From contig NZ_CP094972.1 of the NCBI RefSeq assembly GCF_025985425.1, forward strand, positions 2,899,540 through 2,963,539: a stretch of DNA of 64,000 bases, given 5' to 3'. The notes below the pieces were generated by a model that was not told where the DNA came from, did no database searches, and was given only the letters and a program-made list of their open reading frames with translations. A program made the position numbers and the translations under genes. Origin of the DNA: Entomomonas sp. E2T0. Lineage in GTDB: Bacteria; Pseudomonadota; Gammaproteobacteria; Pseudomonadales; Pseudomonadaceae. Numbering within the stretch: position 1 is the first letter of the stretch; each line of letters opens with the position of its first letter. Below, in pieces: positions 54,444-64,000 of the stretch.

Positions 54444-54614
54444 ATGACAACTTTTGAGATAGTGCTTATTTTACTGATTACTGCCTGTTGTTTATTAGGT
54501 TTTGGCTTTAATTTCCGTCAATATAATTGGGGGATAGCTATTATGTGGTTAGGTGCTATTACTATGTTGTCTGCTATTGCCTATAAAATATATGATGTTA
54601 CTCATATTATTTAA
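54444..54614 (+). CDS. Small two-helix membrane protein
   Basis: A 56-aa frame 10 bases after rhlB, with an AAGGA site. It reads M-T-T-F-E-I-V-L-I-L-L-I-T-A-C-C-L-L-G-F then a short polar loop (N-F-R-Q-Y-N-W) and a second hydrophobic helix (about 30-50), ending D-V-T-H-I-I. Codon pattern and position suggest a real co-transcribed gene. Function unknown. Confidence 0.65.
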   Translation: MTTFEIVLILLITACCLLGFGFNFRQYNWGIAIMWLGAITMLSAIAYKIYDVTHII

Positions 54615-54632
54615 TCACTATTAACTAATATT

Positions 54633-55730
54633 TTAAAGCCTATTAACTGGTAAATAAGGATTAGCATCTACTATTTGCTGTCTATCTAACATTAAATCTG
54701 TTAATAGCTGACATGAAGCAGGTGCTAAAACAAAACCATTACGGAAATGCCCACAATTTAACCATAGACCGGGATAATCTGGCACCTCCCCAATATAAGG
54801 AACACCTTCAGGCGCTGCTGGTCTAAGCCCTGACCAATGTTGTATCACTTGTGCTTTAGCCAACTCAGGCAGCATCTCTATAGCTGATTGTCGAAGGCTT
54901 TCCTGCACTTCTAATGTAGGTTCATTATCGTAACCAACATATTCCATTGTACTCCCCACTAAAATATGTCCATCACGACGAGGAATAGCATAACGCCCAT
55001 TAGCTAAAACAATAGTGGGTAAAAAATTCTCTGCACATTTAAACAAAATCATTTGTCCTTTAGCAGGTTTTACCGATATATTAAGCCCTAAGGAATGCAA
55101 CCAATTGCCTAACCATGCTCCTGTACAGATTACAACATTATCAGCATAATAATCTTGGCGGCTTGTATGAACACCAATAACACGCCCTCCCTGTTGAATA
55201 ATATCAGTAAACATACAATTTTCTTGAATATGTACATTAGGCATATTAACTAGAATACTATGTAATGCCCTAATTAATCGTGGGTTACGGATATTAGCTA
55301 CATTATCCATATAGATAGCAGAGGTAAAACCACTTCCTAAAACACTAACAGCTCGTTCAACCTCAACAATATCCACTTTATTAAGTGGTCGTTGGTATTG
55401 CTGAGCCCAGTCCAGTGCCTGTTGCTCATCTTCTAAATTTAACCAATATAATCCCGTTATATAATACTCTGGATCAATGTTTGAAAGGCTTTTTAACTCA
55501 GTGATAAACGCTAGATAATTATCTTGCGAAACATTGACTAAACTAGTGATGGAGGAGTGTTGTCGCCAAGGAAATAATGGAGAAATAATACCACCACCTG
55601 CCCATGAAGACTCTCTTCCTACAGCACTATTTCTCTCTAACAAAATAACTTCTATGCCTTCCTTTGCTAAGGTATAAGCAGTTAACAACCCTATGATACC
55701 AGCACCTACAACTAATGTTCTAGTAGTCAA
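54633..55730 (-). CDS. thiO: Glycine oxidase ThiO (FAD-dependent)
   Basis: A 365-aa D-amino-acid-oxidase-type flavoprotein. The Rossmann motif V-G-A-G-I-I-G-L-L-T-A (7-17) binds FAD; the W-S-G-L-R-P-A-A-P-E-G-V-P-Y-I-G and G-H-F-R-N-G-F-V-L-A-P-A blocks are characteristic of ThiO. In thiamin synthesis it oxidises glycine to iminoglycine for the thiazole ring. No other thi gene lies in the window. Confidence 0.92.
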   Translation of the reverse strand: MTTRTLVVGAGIIGLLTAYTLAKEGIEVILLERNSAVGRESSWAGGGIISPLFPWRQHSSITSLVNVSQDNYLAFITELKSLSNIDPEYYITGLYWLNLEDEQQALDWAQQYQRPLNKVDIVEVERAVSVLGSGFTSAIYMDNVANIRNPRLIRALHSILVNMPNVHIQENCMFTDIIQQGGRVIGVHTSRQDYYADNVVICTGAWLGNWLHSLGLNISVKPAKGQMILFKCAENFLPTIVLANGRYAIPRRDGHILVGSTMEYVGYDNEPTLEVQESLRQSAIEMLPELAKAQVIQHWSGLRPAAPEGVPYIGEVPDYPGLWLNCGHFRNGFVLAPASCQLLTDLMLDRQQIVDANPYLPVNRL

Positions 55731-55800
55731 AAGTTACCTCTTTAGCTTTTACAGCAACATAAAATCTAAAATTGAGTGTGACTAATAATCAATATATTAT

Positions 55801-56286
55801 TTAAAGTAATCGGCAGCGATCAGCATTAGGATAAAAAACCTTAATAACATTATTGTTAGGTGCATAATTAATCACTATTACCGCAGCAGGAGTCATATTC
55901 TTTTTATCCCAAGTGACATATTTATTAGGACGTTCAATTGTTGGTTTACCATAAAGATCTTCTATTTTATAGCGTATTTGAGCAGTATCATCATCACTTG
56001 CACTAACTACAGATAATGCACATAACCCTTCTATGGAATTAATAGTGTATACAATAGACTCAAATTGATAACCATAACTATTAGGTAATGCATTACCAGC
56101 AAAGGTTTGCCCATCATTACCAAGACCTGCTAAAGGAGAATAACGTTCTATTTGTTCCTTAGTAATGCCCATTTGAACGCCAAATAAACCATCCCATGGC
56201 CCCATTTGATATCTTTTCTCAGGAGAAGTACTGCTACAAGCCACCAATGTAGCTAAAACCATAGTAAAAATTAATGTTATCCGCAT
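55801..56286 (-). CDS. Hypothetical lipoprotein
   Basis: A 161-aa protein with a lipoprotein signal (M-R-I-T-L-I-F-T-M-V-L-A-T-L-V-A-C, lipidation at Cys17) and a mature domain with two further cysteines (L-C-A-L and R-C-R-L). The G-L-F-G-V-Q-M-G-I-T-K-E-Q-I-E segment repeats the short fold often seen in proteins of the SmpA-like size class, but no family is assigned. Probably anchored in a membrane facing the periplasm. Confidence 0.7.
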   Translation of the reverse strand: MRITLIFTMVLATLVACSSTSPEKRYQMGPWDGLFGVQMGITKEQIERYSPLAGLGNDGQTFAGNALPNSYGYQFESIVYTINSIEGLCALSVVSASDDDTAQIRYKIEDLYGKPTIERPNKYVTWDKKNMTPAAVIVINYAPNNNVIKVFYPNADRCRLL

Positions 56287-56744
56287 TCTAATATCTCCAT
56301 TCTACTTTTAGTGATTATAATAATATTTTTACTAATTAACGCCCACTTTTTTGTTACTTTTATCTACTAATTCATTATCAATGTTTTATTAGCTTTTATA
56401 ATGGTACTGTTAAATGTTCTTGTTGGTATAAATAACTGACAATCTTATGTGGGTATGCAACATAAGGTTCCGAAATAGACTTAACTAGTTGATAACCTTT
56501 TTTTGTCATTATGGATAATCTTAATACTCCAGAGCAAACCAATATGAGTTAGAAGTTTTTCTACAAGGCATTGGTTATTTAAACACCTCCTTATTTCCCT
56601 TGATTACTGGTATCATATTACAATACTTTAGTTCACTTGCCTTAGCTTAGATATTTATGAGTATCATAAGCATTATTTTATTAATCATAGTCTTTACATT
56701 TACTCCTACAAACAATCAATTAATTTTTAAATAGAAATACTTAT
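56287..56744. other. Spacer with a minor coding remnant
   Basis: 458 bases without an intact gene. On the minus strand, 56396-56509 can encode 37 residues (M-T-K-K-G-Y-Q-L-V-K-S-I-S-E-P-Y), and another frame just upstream (about 56515-56575) reads as a further short coding-like stretch, so this may be a decayed gene. The right part should contain the promoter of the MFS gene. Confidence 0.35.
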
Positions 56745-57935
56745 ATGACTTCCATCAAACCTCTCTCCTCTTGGTTTGTATTGCTATTATCAATCGCAAC
56801 TGGAGTAAGCGTAGCTAGTAACTACTACGCTCAACCATTATTGAATACTATAGGGAATGATTTGCATATTCCTCTTAGTAGTACAGGCGTTATTATTACT
56901 GTTGCTCAATTATCCTATGCAGCAGGATTATTATTTTTGGTGCCTTTAGGAGACCTTATTGAAAGACGAGGACTTATTGTAAGTATGTCCCTCACCTCAA
57001 TGTTAGGTCTACTGGTTTCTGCCACTGCACAGAATATGACATGGTTATTAATTGGTACGGCAATAACTGGTTTCTTTGCTGTAGTTGCACAGGTTATTGT
57101 GCCCTTTGCTGCTAGTTTAGCCTCACCCACTGAACGAGGAAAAGTAGTAGGCACTATTATGAGTGGCTTATTGCTAGGAATATTATTAGCAAGAACAGCA
57201 GCTGGATTTTGTTCATATATAGGAAGTTGGCGTACCATTTATTTTATTGCGGCGGTTACTTTATTTATTATCATCATTTTATTATTAAAAACACTTCCTC
57301 GCTATCCAGCCTCCACTAAAATGGCTTACCACCATTTACTTATTTCTACCATAGGGCAATTTATTAAATACCCCAAGTTAATTGTATATGGACTATTGGG
57401 CGCGCTAAACTTTGCTGTATTTAGTCTGTTATGGACACCCATTGCTCTTATCTTAGCTGATACTTATAACTATAGTGATTTAGTCATTGGTCTATTTGGT
57501 TTAATTGGTGCAGCAGGCGCATTAATGGCCCCTTATGCTGGTAAATTAGCAGATCATGGTAAAAGCAATTTAGTCATTACACTAGGCTTTATTTTATTAA
57601 TTGCCTCTTGGCTGCCCTTGGCTTTTACAGCTTTTTCGGTGACTTTATTAATTATTGGTATTTTAATATTAGACTTAGCTGTGCAATCTATTCATGTTAC
57701 TACCATGAATCAAGTGTATAAAATAAACCCTGATTCCAGAAATCGTTTAAATGCTTGTTATATGCTGTGTTATTTTATAGGTGGTGCTACAGGCTCGCTG
57801 AGCTCTACATGGATTTTTGCTCATTTTGGTTGGATTGGTGTTACCATTGTTGGAGCTACAACTGCCACAGTTGCATTACTAATATGGATACTATTCTATA
57901 TACAACAAAGAAGAACCACTGACAATGAACAATAA
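56745..57935 (+). CDS. MFS transporter, drug/sugar efflux type
   Basis: A 396-aa, 12-helix MFS protein. Signature features are N-Y-Y-A-Q-P-L-L near residue 27, P-L-G-D-L-I-E-R-R-G (loop 2-3, about 66-75) and a short central loop around 183-195. It resembles the YnfM/arabinose-efflux group. It overlaps the next gene by 11 bases, so transporter and epimerase are coupled. Substrate unknown. Confidence 0.88.
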   Translation: MTSIKPLSSWFVLLLSIATGVSVASNYYAQPLLNTIGNDLHIPLSSTGVIITVAQLSYAAGLLFLVPLGDLIERRGLIVSMSLTSMLGLLVSATAQNMTWLLIGTAITGFFAVVAQVIVPFAASLASPTERGKVVGTIMSGLLLGILLARTAAGFCSYIGSWRTIYFIAAVTLFIIIILLLKTLPRYPASTKMAYHHLLISTIGQFIKYPKLIVYGLLGALNFAVFSLLWTPIALILADTYNYSDLVIGLFGLIGAAGALMAPYAGKLADHGKSNLVITLGFILLIASWLPLAFTAFSVTLLIIGILILDLAVQSIHVTTMNQVYKINPDSRNRLNACYMLCYFIGGATGSLSSTWIFAHFGWIGVTIVGATTATVALLIWILFYIQQRRTTDNEQ

Positions 57936-58782
57936 ACAACCCTCTTTACTTATTATAGGCTGTGGTGATTTAGGTACACGACTAGGTATAAAGATGGCCA
58001 ATGAAAGTTGGCAAGTTTATGGTGCGAGAAGAAATATCAGCCAACTACCGAATGCAATCTCAGGTATAGGTCTTGACTTATACCAAGAAAACTTACCAAT
58101 AAATTGGCCACAACATCATTTGGACTATATTGTATATTGTGTAGCCCCTAGTAAGGCTGAGCATAATCAATATTATGACCTCTATTATAAAGGCCTACAA
58201 AATACTCTAAATTGGTTGCAACAATGCCAACAAGTACCTAAAAGACTGTTTGTTATTTCTAGTACAGCGGTTTATGCGCAAAATGATGGACAATGGCTTG
58301 ATGAGAATAGCCCAACTACTCCTGATAATGTACAGGGTAAAACCATGTTAGCTATGGAACAATTAGCATTGCAAAGTAATCTAGCTAGCACCTGTGTACG
58401 TTTGTCAGGTATTTATGGACCTAATCGTACTTACCTAATTAATCAGGCTAAACAGGGCGTACATTATCCCGATCAGCCTCCTCTTTATGCTAATAGAATT
58501 CATATTGAGGATGCTGCAAACCTTATACAACAGCTAATTCAATATCAGCAAACGGGTAATATATTAAATAATTACTATATTGGCGTTGACGATAATCCAG
58601 CACCTATTCAAGAAACATTGGCTTGGATAAGAAATAAACTAAATATCACTGAACTTGCTGATGAGTACAGTGAGCGTCGTGTAGGTAGTAAAAGACTCTC
58701 TAATAAGCTAGCAAAAACAACAGGCTGGACCCCCTATTATGCTAGCTATCAAGAAGGATATAGTAAGTTATTGGACAATTGA
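57925..58782 (+). CDS. NAD(P)-binding SDR/epimerase-like protein (YeeZ type)
   Basis: A 285-aa atypical SDR: N-terminal G-C-G-D-L-G-T-R-L (about 10-18) nucleotide motif, I-S-S-T-A-V-Y-A near 116 and S-G-I-Y-G-P-N-R near 161. The Tyr of the Y-x-x-x-K pair is not in its usual context, as in the YeeZ group. Role unknown. The 3' end overlaps that of the convergent rhodanese gene by 15 bases. Confidence 0.85.
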   Translation: MNNKQPSLLIIGCGDLGTRLGIKMANESWQVYGARRNISQLPNAISGIGLDLYQENLPINWPQHHLDYIVYCVAPSKAEHNQYYDLYYKGLQNTLNWLQQCQQVPKRLFVISSTAVYAQNDGQWLDENSPTTPDNVQGKTMLAMEQLALQSNLASTCVRLSGIYGPNRTYLINQAKQGVHYPDQPPLYANRIHIEDAANLIQQLIQYQQTGNILNNYYIGVDDNPAPIQETLAWIRNKLNITELADEYSERRVGSKRLSNKLAKTTGWTPYYASYQEGYSKLLDN

Positions 58783-59442
58783 ATTAATTATGCTTTGCTT
58801 AATATTTTCTTCAACTGTAGTAACAGCTGTTCCCTCGAATTGAAGACGTTTATCATTAACTGATACTAAATCAGCTAACTCATAGACATTACGATAGCCA
58901 TAACCATACAAATTAATAAAAGTAGGAATATTTAAGGCGAGCGTAAGATTATTAGCATAAGTTTGTTTACCATCCAAATCCTTTGGTATTACTGCCATTT
59001 TGCTAGCAAAGCTCTGCTGGTCGTCAATAAAATTATTATTACAATAAATAAGAATAGTGGTATTTTTATCAGGAATTAGTTGATATAAACTGATTTGATT
59101 ATAATCAGAATAGTTTAAATGGATAGCACCTTTTAAGTGTTTTCTATCATACATTGCTTTAGAACGAGAATCTAAAATAACAGTATTAGGCTGTTTTGCC
59201 TTTGCTAAAAAATCATCTAAACCTAATAATCTGTTAGCCCTATACTGTTCTACTTCCTCAGCTAGTTTCATAAAACTAGTAAAATCGATTTTACTGGCAA
59301 CAACTTTATCCTGCTCTTGGAAATATTGATTAAGCTTTGCAACTTCTTGATAATCTGCTTGTTGTATATTCTGAGCAAAACTATTCCCTAGAATCATACT
59401 CATAACTAATAAAACGCTTTTATAAAATATATTCTTCTTCAC
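58768..59442 (-). CDS. Periplasmic rhodanese-like protein
   Basis: A 224-aa exported protein with signal peptide (about 1-23, ending S-F-A) and a rhodanese domain (about 75-190): V-I-L-D-S-R-S-K-A-M-Y-D-R-K-H-L-K-G-A and active-site Cys134 in L-I-Y-C-N-N-N. The domain carries an insertion between loop and last strand. Periplasmic rhodaneses may move sulfane sulfur or bind ligands; the exact role is open. The 5' end faces dctA with its own promoter region. Confidence 0.85.
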   Translation of the reverse strand: MKKNIFYKSVLLVMSMILGNSFAQNIQQADYQEVAKLNQYFQEQDKVVASKIDFTSFMKLAEEVEQYRANRLLGLDDFLAKAKQPNTVILDSRSKAMYDRKHLKGAIHLNYSDYNQISLYQLIPDKNTTILIYCNNNFIDDQQSFASKMAVIPKDLDGKQTYANNLTLALNIPTFINLYGYGYRNVYELADLVSVNDKRLQFEGTAVTTVEENIKQSIINSIVQ

Positions 59443-59517
59443 AAGTGATCACCCTACTGTATATAAGCAACAATAATATATACAAATATACTTAATTTTA
59501 GGTTAATTTTAATTGCC

Positions 59518-59551
59518 AAAAAAAATGGATAATACACCAAGATATTATCCA
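59518..59551 (-). terminator. dctA terminator
   Basis: A 9-bp stem (TGGATAATA, 59526-59534, with TATTATCCA, 59543-59551) and 8-base loop; on the minus strand it is followed by eight T. It lies 24 bases after the dctA stop. Confidence 0.9.
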
Positions 59552-59574
59552 CTTTTAACTTCAATAAAACTTAA

Positions 59575-60900
59575 TTATCTTACAGCAGTCGCCATTTGTT
59601 GATCAACTTCTGCTGGATTAGTTAATGCATAATTTAGTTTTTCCACATCCAACTGACCACAGTATTTAGCCACTACCACCGTCGCTAATGCATTACCCAC
59701 TAAGTTAGTTAGTGCACGTGCTTCTGACATAAAACGATCGATACCTAGGATAAGTGCAATACCTGCTACAGGAATATGCCCTACTGCCGACAAGGTTGCG
59801 GCTAACACAATAAAACCACCACCTGTTACAGCAGCAGCACCTTTAGAGGAAAGCAACAATACCAGTAATAAGGTAATTTGATGCATTAAGTCTAGTGGTG
59901 TATTTGTAGCCTGTGCAACGAAAATAGCCGCCATTGTTAAATAAATAGACGTACCATCAAGATTAAAAGAATAACCTGTTGGAATAACTAGACCTACCAC
60001 TGATTTGTGACAACCTGCTATTTCCATTTTCTTTAACATACGAGGTAATACAGACTCAGAAGAAGAAGTACCCAATACAATTAATAACTCTTCTCTGATT
60101 AAACGAATTAACTTAGTAATACTAAAACCACTGTAGCGTGCAATAGCACCTAATACAAAGAAAATAAAGATTAAACAAGTAGCATAGAAACAAAGCATTA
60201 ATTGCCCTAACTGCCACAAGGTACTAATACCATAACGACCAATGGTAAAGGCCATAGCACCAAATGCCCCTATAGGTGCTAATTTCATGATCATATTAAC
60301 TACATTAAACATAGCATGAGCAATTTGATCAATCATATTTAATAGTTGTTTACCAAAATCCCCTAAGCGATGTAAAGCAAAACCAAATAATACTGCAAAG
60401 AATAAAACCTGTAATATTTCACCACTAGCAAAAGCACCCACTACAGTATTAGGGATGATATGCATAATAAACTCAATAGTACTTTGTTCTTTACCAATAT
60501 ATTGTTGAACGCCTTTAATATCCAGCGTTGATGCATCTACATTCATGCCAACACCTGGTTGTACAACATTCACAATAATTAAACCAATGACTAATGCAAC
60601 AGTTGAAACTATTTCAAAATAAAGAATAGCTATACCACCTGTTTTACCCACTGATTTCATACTTTCCATACCAGCAATACCACTAACTACAGTACAGAAA
60701 ATAATGGGAGCAATAACCATTTTAATCAATTTAATAAAACCATCCCCTAATGGTTTCATTGCTTCACCCCATCCTTTTTCGACCACAGCATTGGTTACAG
60801 GATCGACTATAGTGGGGGAAAAATGTCCTAATAATATACCAATTACAATGGCAACAATGACTTGGAAATATAAAGACTTATATATTGGTTTTTTCTGCAT
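59575..60900 (-). CDS. dctA: C4-dicarboxylate:cation symporter DctA
   Basis: A 441-aa DAACS-family carrier for succinate, fumarate and malate. Eight helices and two re-entrant loops are visible; motifs include S-S-S-E-S-V-L-P (first hairpin), G-Y-S-F-N-L-D-G-T and [19 protein letters not shown]. The sequence closely follows proteobacterial DctA. A 401-base upstream region with repeated motifs may control it. Confidence 0.95.
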   Translation of the reverse strand: MQKKPIYKSLYFQVIVAIVIGILLGHFSPTIVDPVTNAVVEKGWGEAMKPLGDGFIKLIKMVIAPIIFCTVVSGIAGMESMKSVGKTGGIAILYFEIVSTVALVIGLIIVNVVQPGVGMNVDASTLDIKGVQQYIGKEQSTIEFIMHIIPNTVVGAFASGEILQVLFFAVLFGFALHRLGDFGKQLLNMIDQIAHAMFNVVNMIMKLAPIGAFGAMAFTIGRYGISTLWQLGQLMLCFYATCLIFIFFVLGAIARYSGFSITKLIRLIREELLIVLGTSSSESVLPRMLKKMEIAGCHKSVVGLVIPTGYSFNLDGTSIYLTMAAIFVAQATNTPLDLMHQITLLLVLLLSSKGAAAVTGGGFIVLAATLSAVGHIPVAGIALILGIDRFMSEARALTNLVGNALATVVVAKYCGQLDVEKLNYALTNPAEVDQQMATAVR

Positions 60901-61301
60901 AGTGATTTCTCTTTATAAATTATTCACTTATTCCTAAGCTCAATAAACTCACAATTATTTTTTTTGTTACCATCCATAGTAATTATTACAATATATACAC
61001 AACCATTTTACAATCTATAAACCATTCAGATAATAGATACTATCAACATCATATAACCCACTATTTAGCAAATAAACAGTGGGTTATATAAAATGAACTT
61101 ATAACTACTGAACTACTAAAGACCATGATTGATAGCGTTATATAAATGCTAATTTCAATCCTTTAATAAGCTATTATCATATCACAAAACAATAACTGAT
61201 TTCATCTAGCGATACAATATTATTAATAATCAAAAAACTTATAACCCACTGATATTTAATCAATAATTTAAAAGCCATTATTAGTTAATAAATACCTGAC
61301 A
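60901..61301. promoter_or_regulatory. Upstream region of dctA with repeated TATAACCCACT motif
   Basis: 401 bases without a gene. TATAACCCACT occurs at 61052-61062, again in inverted form at 61078-61088 (together a 12-bp-arm dyad with a 15-base loop), and a third time near 61240-61250. The dyad could be a terminator-like fold or an operator; the third copy favours a DNA-binding site. Confidence 0.45.
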
Positions 61302-62060
61302 TTAATCAAATTTCTTTTTAGTCAGCCCAGGATAACGACGACTAACGTTATTTTTTAACAAACTTTCTACCCAAAAAGGCACTTTTTCTGTAGCTAAACC
61401 ATAAATAGCGCGTTTGAATAAACTCTGATTTTGACCCGGCTTTAAGTTAATCTCCAAAGTATCTGCATCCCTAGCATTTGCCTCTGTTACAAAACTAGCA
61501 GCAGGATAAACACTGCCAGAAGTACCAATAGCAACAAATAAGTCTACCTTCTCTATTGCTTTATAAATCTCATCCATCATTAAAGGCACTTCACCAAACC
61601 AGACTATATGAGGACGTAATGTGTTTTTAGTATGACAACAAGGACAGATATCACTCTGTTCAATATTAGTATTCCAATCATAACAACGCCCTGTTTTGAT
61701 ACAACGTGCTTTTAATAATTCACCATGCATATGAATAACTTTTGTGGAACCTGCACGCTCATGTAAATTATCAATATTCTGCGTAATAACTGTTACGGTT
61801 CCTGAATGTTCATTTTGTAACTCCGCAATGGCATAGTGAGCAGCATTTGGCTTTATTTCTGGAGATAACAAAGCTGCACGTCGCACATTATAGAACTCTT
61901 GTACTAACTCAGGATTTCGCTTAAATGCTTCAGGCGTGCAAACATCTTCAATACGATGATTATCCCATATTCCTCCTTCATCTCGGAAAGTATCAATACC
62001 TGATTCAGCAGAAATACCTGCTCCTGTTAAAATAACAATATTTTTAGGTAATCCCGTCAT
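61302..62060 (-). CDS. cobB: NAD-dependent protein deacylase, class III sirtuin CobB-like
   Basis: A 252-aa Sir2 protein. G-A-G-I-S-A-E-S-G-I-D-T-F-R (about 13-26), T-Q-N-I-D-N-L-H-E-R-A-G and catalytic His in I-H-M-H-G are intact, with a zinc site formed by two cysteine pairs (A-R-C ... G-R-C and I-C-P-C-C). Tyr57 and Arg60 in Y-N-V-R mark class III sirtuins, which remove succinyl and other acidic acyl groups as well as acetyl. Confidence 0.93.
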   Translation of the reverse strand: MTGLPKNIVILTGAGISAESGIDTFRDEGGIWDNHRIEDVCTPEAFKRNPELVQEFYNVRRAALLSPEIKPNAAHYAIAELQNEHSGTVTVITQNIDNLHERAGSTKVIHMHGELLKARCIKTGRCYDWNTNIEQSDICPCCHTKNTLRPHIVWFGEVPLMMDEIYKAIEKVDLFVAIGTSGSVYPAASFVTEANARDADTLEINLKPGQNQSLFKRAIYGLATEKVPFWVESLLKNNVSRRYPGLTKKKFD

Positions 62061-62235
62061 GAAGTTCTCCTAATTATTTAGCATCATTACTACATCCTAT
62101 ATCTTTATTATACAAGGATAAATATATTAACCATTGATATTTTCACTGAACAATTAATATAAAATTTGAGTTTTATCAATAAACAGATTGAGGTACTATT
62201 AACACTTTAATTTAATACCTTAAATGGGAAATCTC

Positions 62236-62781
62236 ATGTCCTTGCAACAACACTATACAGCTATCCTAACAGAACTTGGGGAAAACCCTCAGCGTGAAGG
62301 ATTAATAGATACTCCAAAACGTGCCGCTAAAGCGATGCAATATCTTTGTAAAGGTTATCAACAAACGTTAGAAGAAGTAGTGGGTGGTGCCTTATTCACC
62401 TCTGATAATAGTGAAATTGTATTAGTCAAAGATATAGAACTTTACTCACTCTGCGAACACCATCTGTTACCCTTTATTGGTAAAGCACATGTCGCCTACT
62501 TACCCAATGGTAAGGTATTAGGTTTATCTAAAATAGCCCGTATTGTTGATATGTATGCGAGACGCCTACAAATTCAAGAAAACTTAACTCATGAAGTAGC
62601 CAATGCCATTGAAAAAATCACAGGAGCATTGGGTGTAGCTGTAGTTATTGAAGCAAAGCATATGTGTATGATGATGCGTGGTGTTGAAAAACAAAATTCA
62701 ACAATGACCACTTCGGTTATGTTGGGTGCATTTCGTGAAAAAGCGACAACACGTGCTGAATTTTTAAGTCTTATTAAATAA
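62236..62781 (+). CDS. folE: GTP cyclohydrolase I
   Basis: A 181-aa enzyme converting GTP to 7,8-dihydroneopterin triphosphate, the first step of folate synthesis. Zinc ligands Cys73, His76 (L-C-E-H-H) and Cys144 (M-C-M-M-M-R-G) are present. The ATG at 62236 gives [11 protein letters not shown] as in Pseudomonas FolE and follows a GGGAAA site; 62224 would add four residues. The next gene follows after 11 bases. Confidence 0.95.
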   Translation: MSLQQHYTAILTELGENPQREGLIDTPKRAAKAMQYLCKGYQQTLEEVVGGALFTSDNSEIVLVKDIELYSLCEHHLLPFIGKAHVAYLPNGKVLGLSKIARIVDMYARRLQIQENLTHEVANAIEKITGALGVAVVIEAKHMCMMMRGVEKQNSTMTTSVMLGAFREKATTRAEFLSLIK

Positions 62782-62792
62782 AAGTTATTATT

Positions 62793-63605
62793 GTGAAAAT
62801 TATATCATTTAATATTAATGGGTTACGCGCTCGTCCCCATCAATTAAAAGCCATTATTGATAAGTATCAACCTGATATTATTGGCTTACAGGAAACTAAA
62901 GTAGATAACCCACAATTCCCTTTAGAAGATATCCAAAATCTTGGCTATCATGTGGAGTATCATGGCCAAAAAGGCCATTATGGGGTAGCCTTACTATCAT
63001 TACGCCCACCATTAAAAACGTATTGTGGTTTTCCTACGGATGTGGAGGGTGCGCAATGCCGTTTTATTGCAGGTGTTTATGAGGACTCACAAGGACAGGC
63101 TATCACTATTATGAATGGCTACTTTCCACAAGGCGAAAGTCGTAGTCATCCTGTAAAATTCCCTGCTAAACAAAAATTTTACGCTGATTTATTACAGCTA
63201 TTAAATGCCCAGCAGTCTCCTACACAACCCTTGTTAATCATGGGAGATTTTAATATATCACCACAAGATTGTGATATTGGTATTGGTGAGCAAAATGCTA
63301 AGCGTTGGTTACGTACAGGAAAATGTAGTTTTTTACCTGAAGAACGTGAATGGATGGGTAATTTAAAAAATTGGGGACTAATTGATAGTTTTCGTACTCT
63401 TTACCCAGATATTGATGATGAATTTAGCTGGTTTGACTATCGTAGTCGTGGTTTTGAGGATATCCCTAAACGTGGCCTAAGAATAGATTTAATTCTTGCT
63501 TCTACCGCATTACAGAATAGGCTTAAAGCTGCCGGCATTGATTATGAGATTAGAGGAATGGAAAAACCTTCTGATCACTGCCCTATTTGGTTAGAACTAA
63601 ACTAG
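62793..63605 (+). CDS. xthA: Exodeoxyribonuclease III family enzyme
   Basis: A 270-aa endonuclease/exonuclease/phosphatase-fold DNA repair enzyme for abasic sites. Active-site blocks [17 protein letters not shown] (Glu about 35), G-D-F-N-I-S-P (about 151-157) and S-D-H-C-P-I (about 260-265) are complete. GTG start at 62793. Probably co-transcribed with folE. A terminator overlaps the stop codon. Confidence 0.93.
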   Translation: MKIISFNINGLRARPHQLKAIIDKYQPDIIGLQETKVDNPQFPLEDIQNLGYHVEYHGQKGHYGVALLSLRPPLKTYCGFPTDVEGAQCRFIAGVYEDSQGQAITIMNGYFPQGESRSHPVKFPAKQKFYADLLQLLNAQQSPTQPLLIMGDFNISPQDCDIGIGEQNAKRWLRTGKCSFLPEEREWMGNLKNWGLIDSFRTLYPDIDDEFSWFDYRSRGFEDIPKRGLRIDLILASTALQNRLKAAGIDYEIRGMEKPSDHCPIWLELN

Positions 63606-63625
63606 TAGGTTAATACTACTAGTTT
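63599..63625. terminator. Terminator between xthA and TetR-type gene
   Basis: 10-bp arms (AAACTAGTAG and CTACTAGTTT) with a 7-base loop, overlapping the xthA stop; it separates the two convergent genes. Confidence 0.7.
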
Positions 63626-63659
63626 AATCACTTATTTCTTGTAAATATTGTGTTTGGTA

Positions 63660-64000
63660 TTATTCCCAATCAACAAAAATACCACGAAAAAATGCTTTGA
63701 TAATAATTTCAGAATTATAACCCTCAGAAAACTGTTTAGGATCACGCGCCCAATCATTTAAAACACCTGTAGTCATAATATGTAGCATGTGAGCCGCTAA
63801 ATCAGGAGTAATATCAGAACGTAATCGGCTAGCAGTTTCAGGTTCACTAATTAACTCAGCACAATGACTAATAAATGCCTCTATCATATTATTGCAGCGT
63901 GCCTCTGATTCACTTAATTCCTCAGTATACTCACAACGTCTTAATAAAATAGTAAATATATTGCGTGTTTTTTCATCATTAGATAACGCATCAAATATAT
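63660..64000 (-). CDS. TetR/AcrR-family regulator, C-terminal part (start outside window)
   Basis: The minus-strand frame is open from the right edge to the stop at 63660, giving about 112 residues. It reads like the ligand-binding C-terminal domain of AcrR/TtgR-type repressors: I-L-L-R-R-C-E-Y-T-E-E-L near the upstream end and A-A-H-M-L-H-I-M-T-T-G-V-L-N-D-W in the last third. The DNA-binding part lies beyond 64000. Such repressors usually sit next to RND efflux genes, which are not in the window. Confidence 0.82.
   Translation of the reverse strand, partial: IFDALSNDEKTRNIFTILLRRCEYTEELSESEARCNNMIEAFISHCAELISEPETASRLRSDITPDLAAHMLHIMTTGVLNDWARDPKQFSEGYNSEIIIKAFFRGIFVDWE

Overview
The window looks like the chromosome of a low-GC, Pseudomonadales-type gammaproteobacterium, best matched by an insect-gut lineage such as Entomomonas. 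The signs are the fused tyrA-aroA gene next to cmk and rpsA, an OprD-family porin, Pseudomonas-like FolE and RhlB, and very AT-rich spacers. The genus is an inference; the order is fairly secure.

Layout. 1-5.2 kb: a cluster for activation and beta-oxidation of an organic or dicarboxylic acid (MFS importer, acyl-CoA dehydrogenase, 3-oxoadipyl-CoA-type thiolase, class III CoA-transferase). 5.3-7.5 kb: a PuuC-like aldehyde dehydrogenase and a class I glutamine amidotransferase. 7.6-10.0 kb: a LysR regulator divergent from a YbfB-type MFS transporter overlapped by a 4-oxalocrotonate tautomerase.

10.3-27.4 kb: a complete ethanolamine-utilisation microcompartment operon in the enterobacterial (EUT1) order eutSPQTDMNEJGHABCLK...R. 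Between eutK and eutR it carries a pduS-pduT pair, an Fe-S flavoprotein of the cobalamin-reductase type and its Fe-S shell partner, which normally belong to the propanediol compartment. EutBC deaminates ethanolamine, EutE/EutG/EutD dispose of acetaldehyde, EutT and EutA maintain the B12 cofactor, EutS/M/N/L/K plus the PduT-like protein build the shell, EutH may import substrate and EutR activates. The spacers around eutM and eutN hold stem-loops, including one with a potential pseudoknot. This is the most interesting part of the window.

27.4-36.3 kb: a decaying accessory region ending at a tRNA-Thr(TGT) gene. It holds an IS5-type transposase remnant, umuDC, a frameshifted staphylococcal-type nuclease, an IS481 element that truncates a small secreted protein, a DUF2726 membrane protein, a frameshifted HxH-type small secreted protein, an AlpA-like regulator and two poorly known genes, one with its frame broken at a G5 tract.

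36.4-64 kb: mainly conserved housekeeping genes: rpsA with a hairpin-rich leader, cmk, tyrA-aroA, a MaoC hydratase, a FUSC/DUF1656/HlyD efflux operon, slyX, a HIT protein, OprD porin, ABC-F ATPase, lytic transglycosylase, RhlB helicase, thiO, an MFS exporter, an epimerase, a rhodanese, dctA, a class III sirtuin, folE, an exonuclease III family enzyme and the end of a TetR/AcrR regulator.
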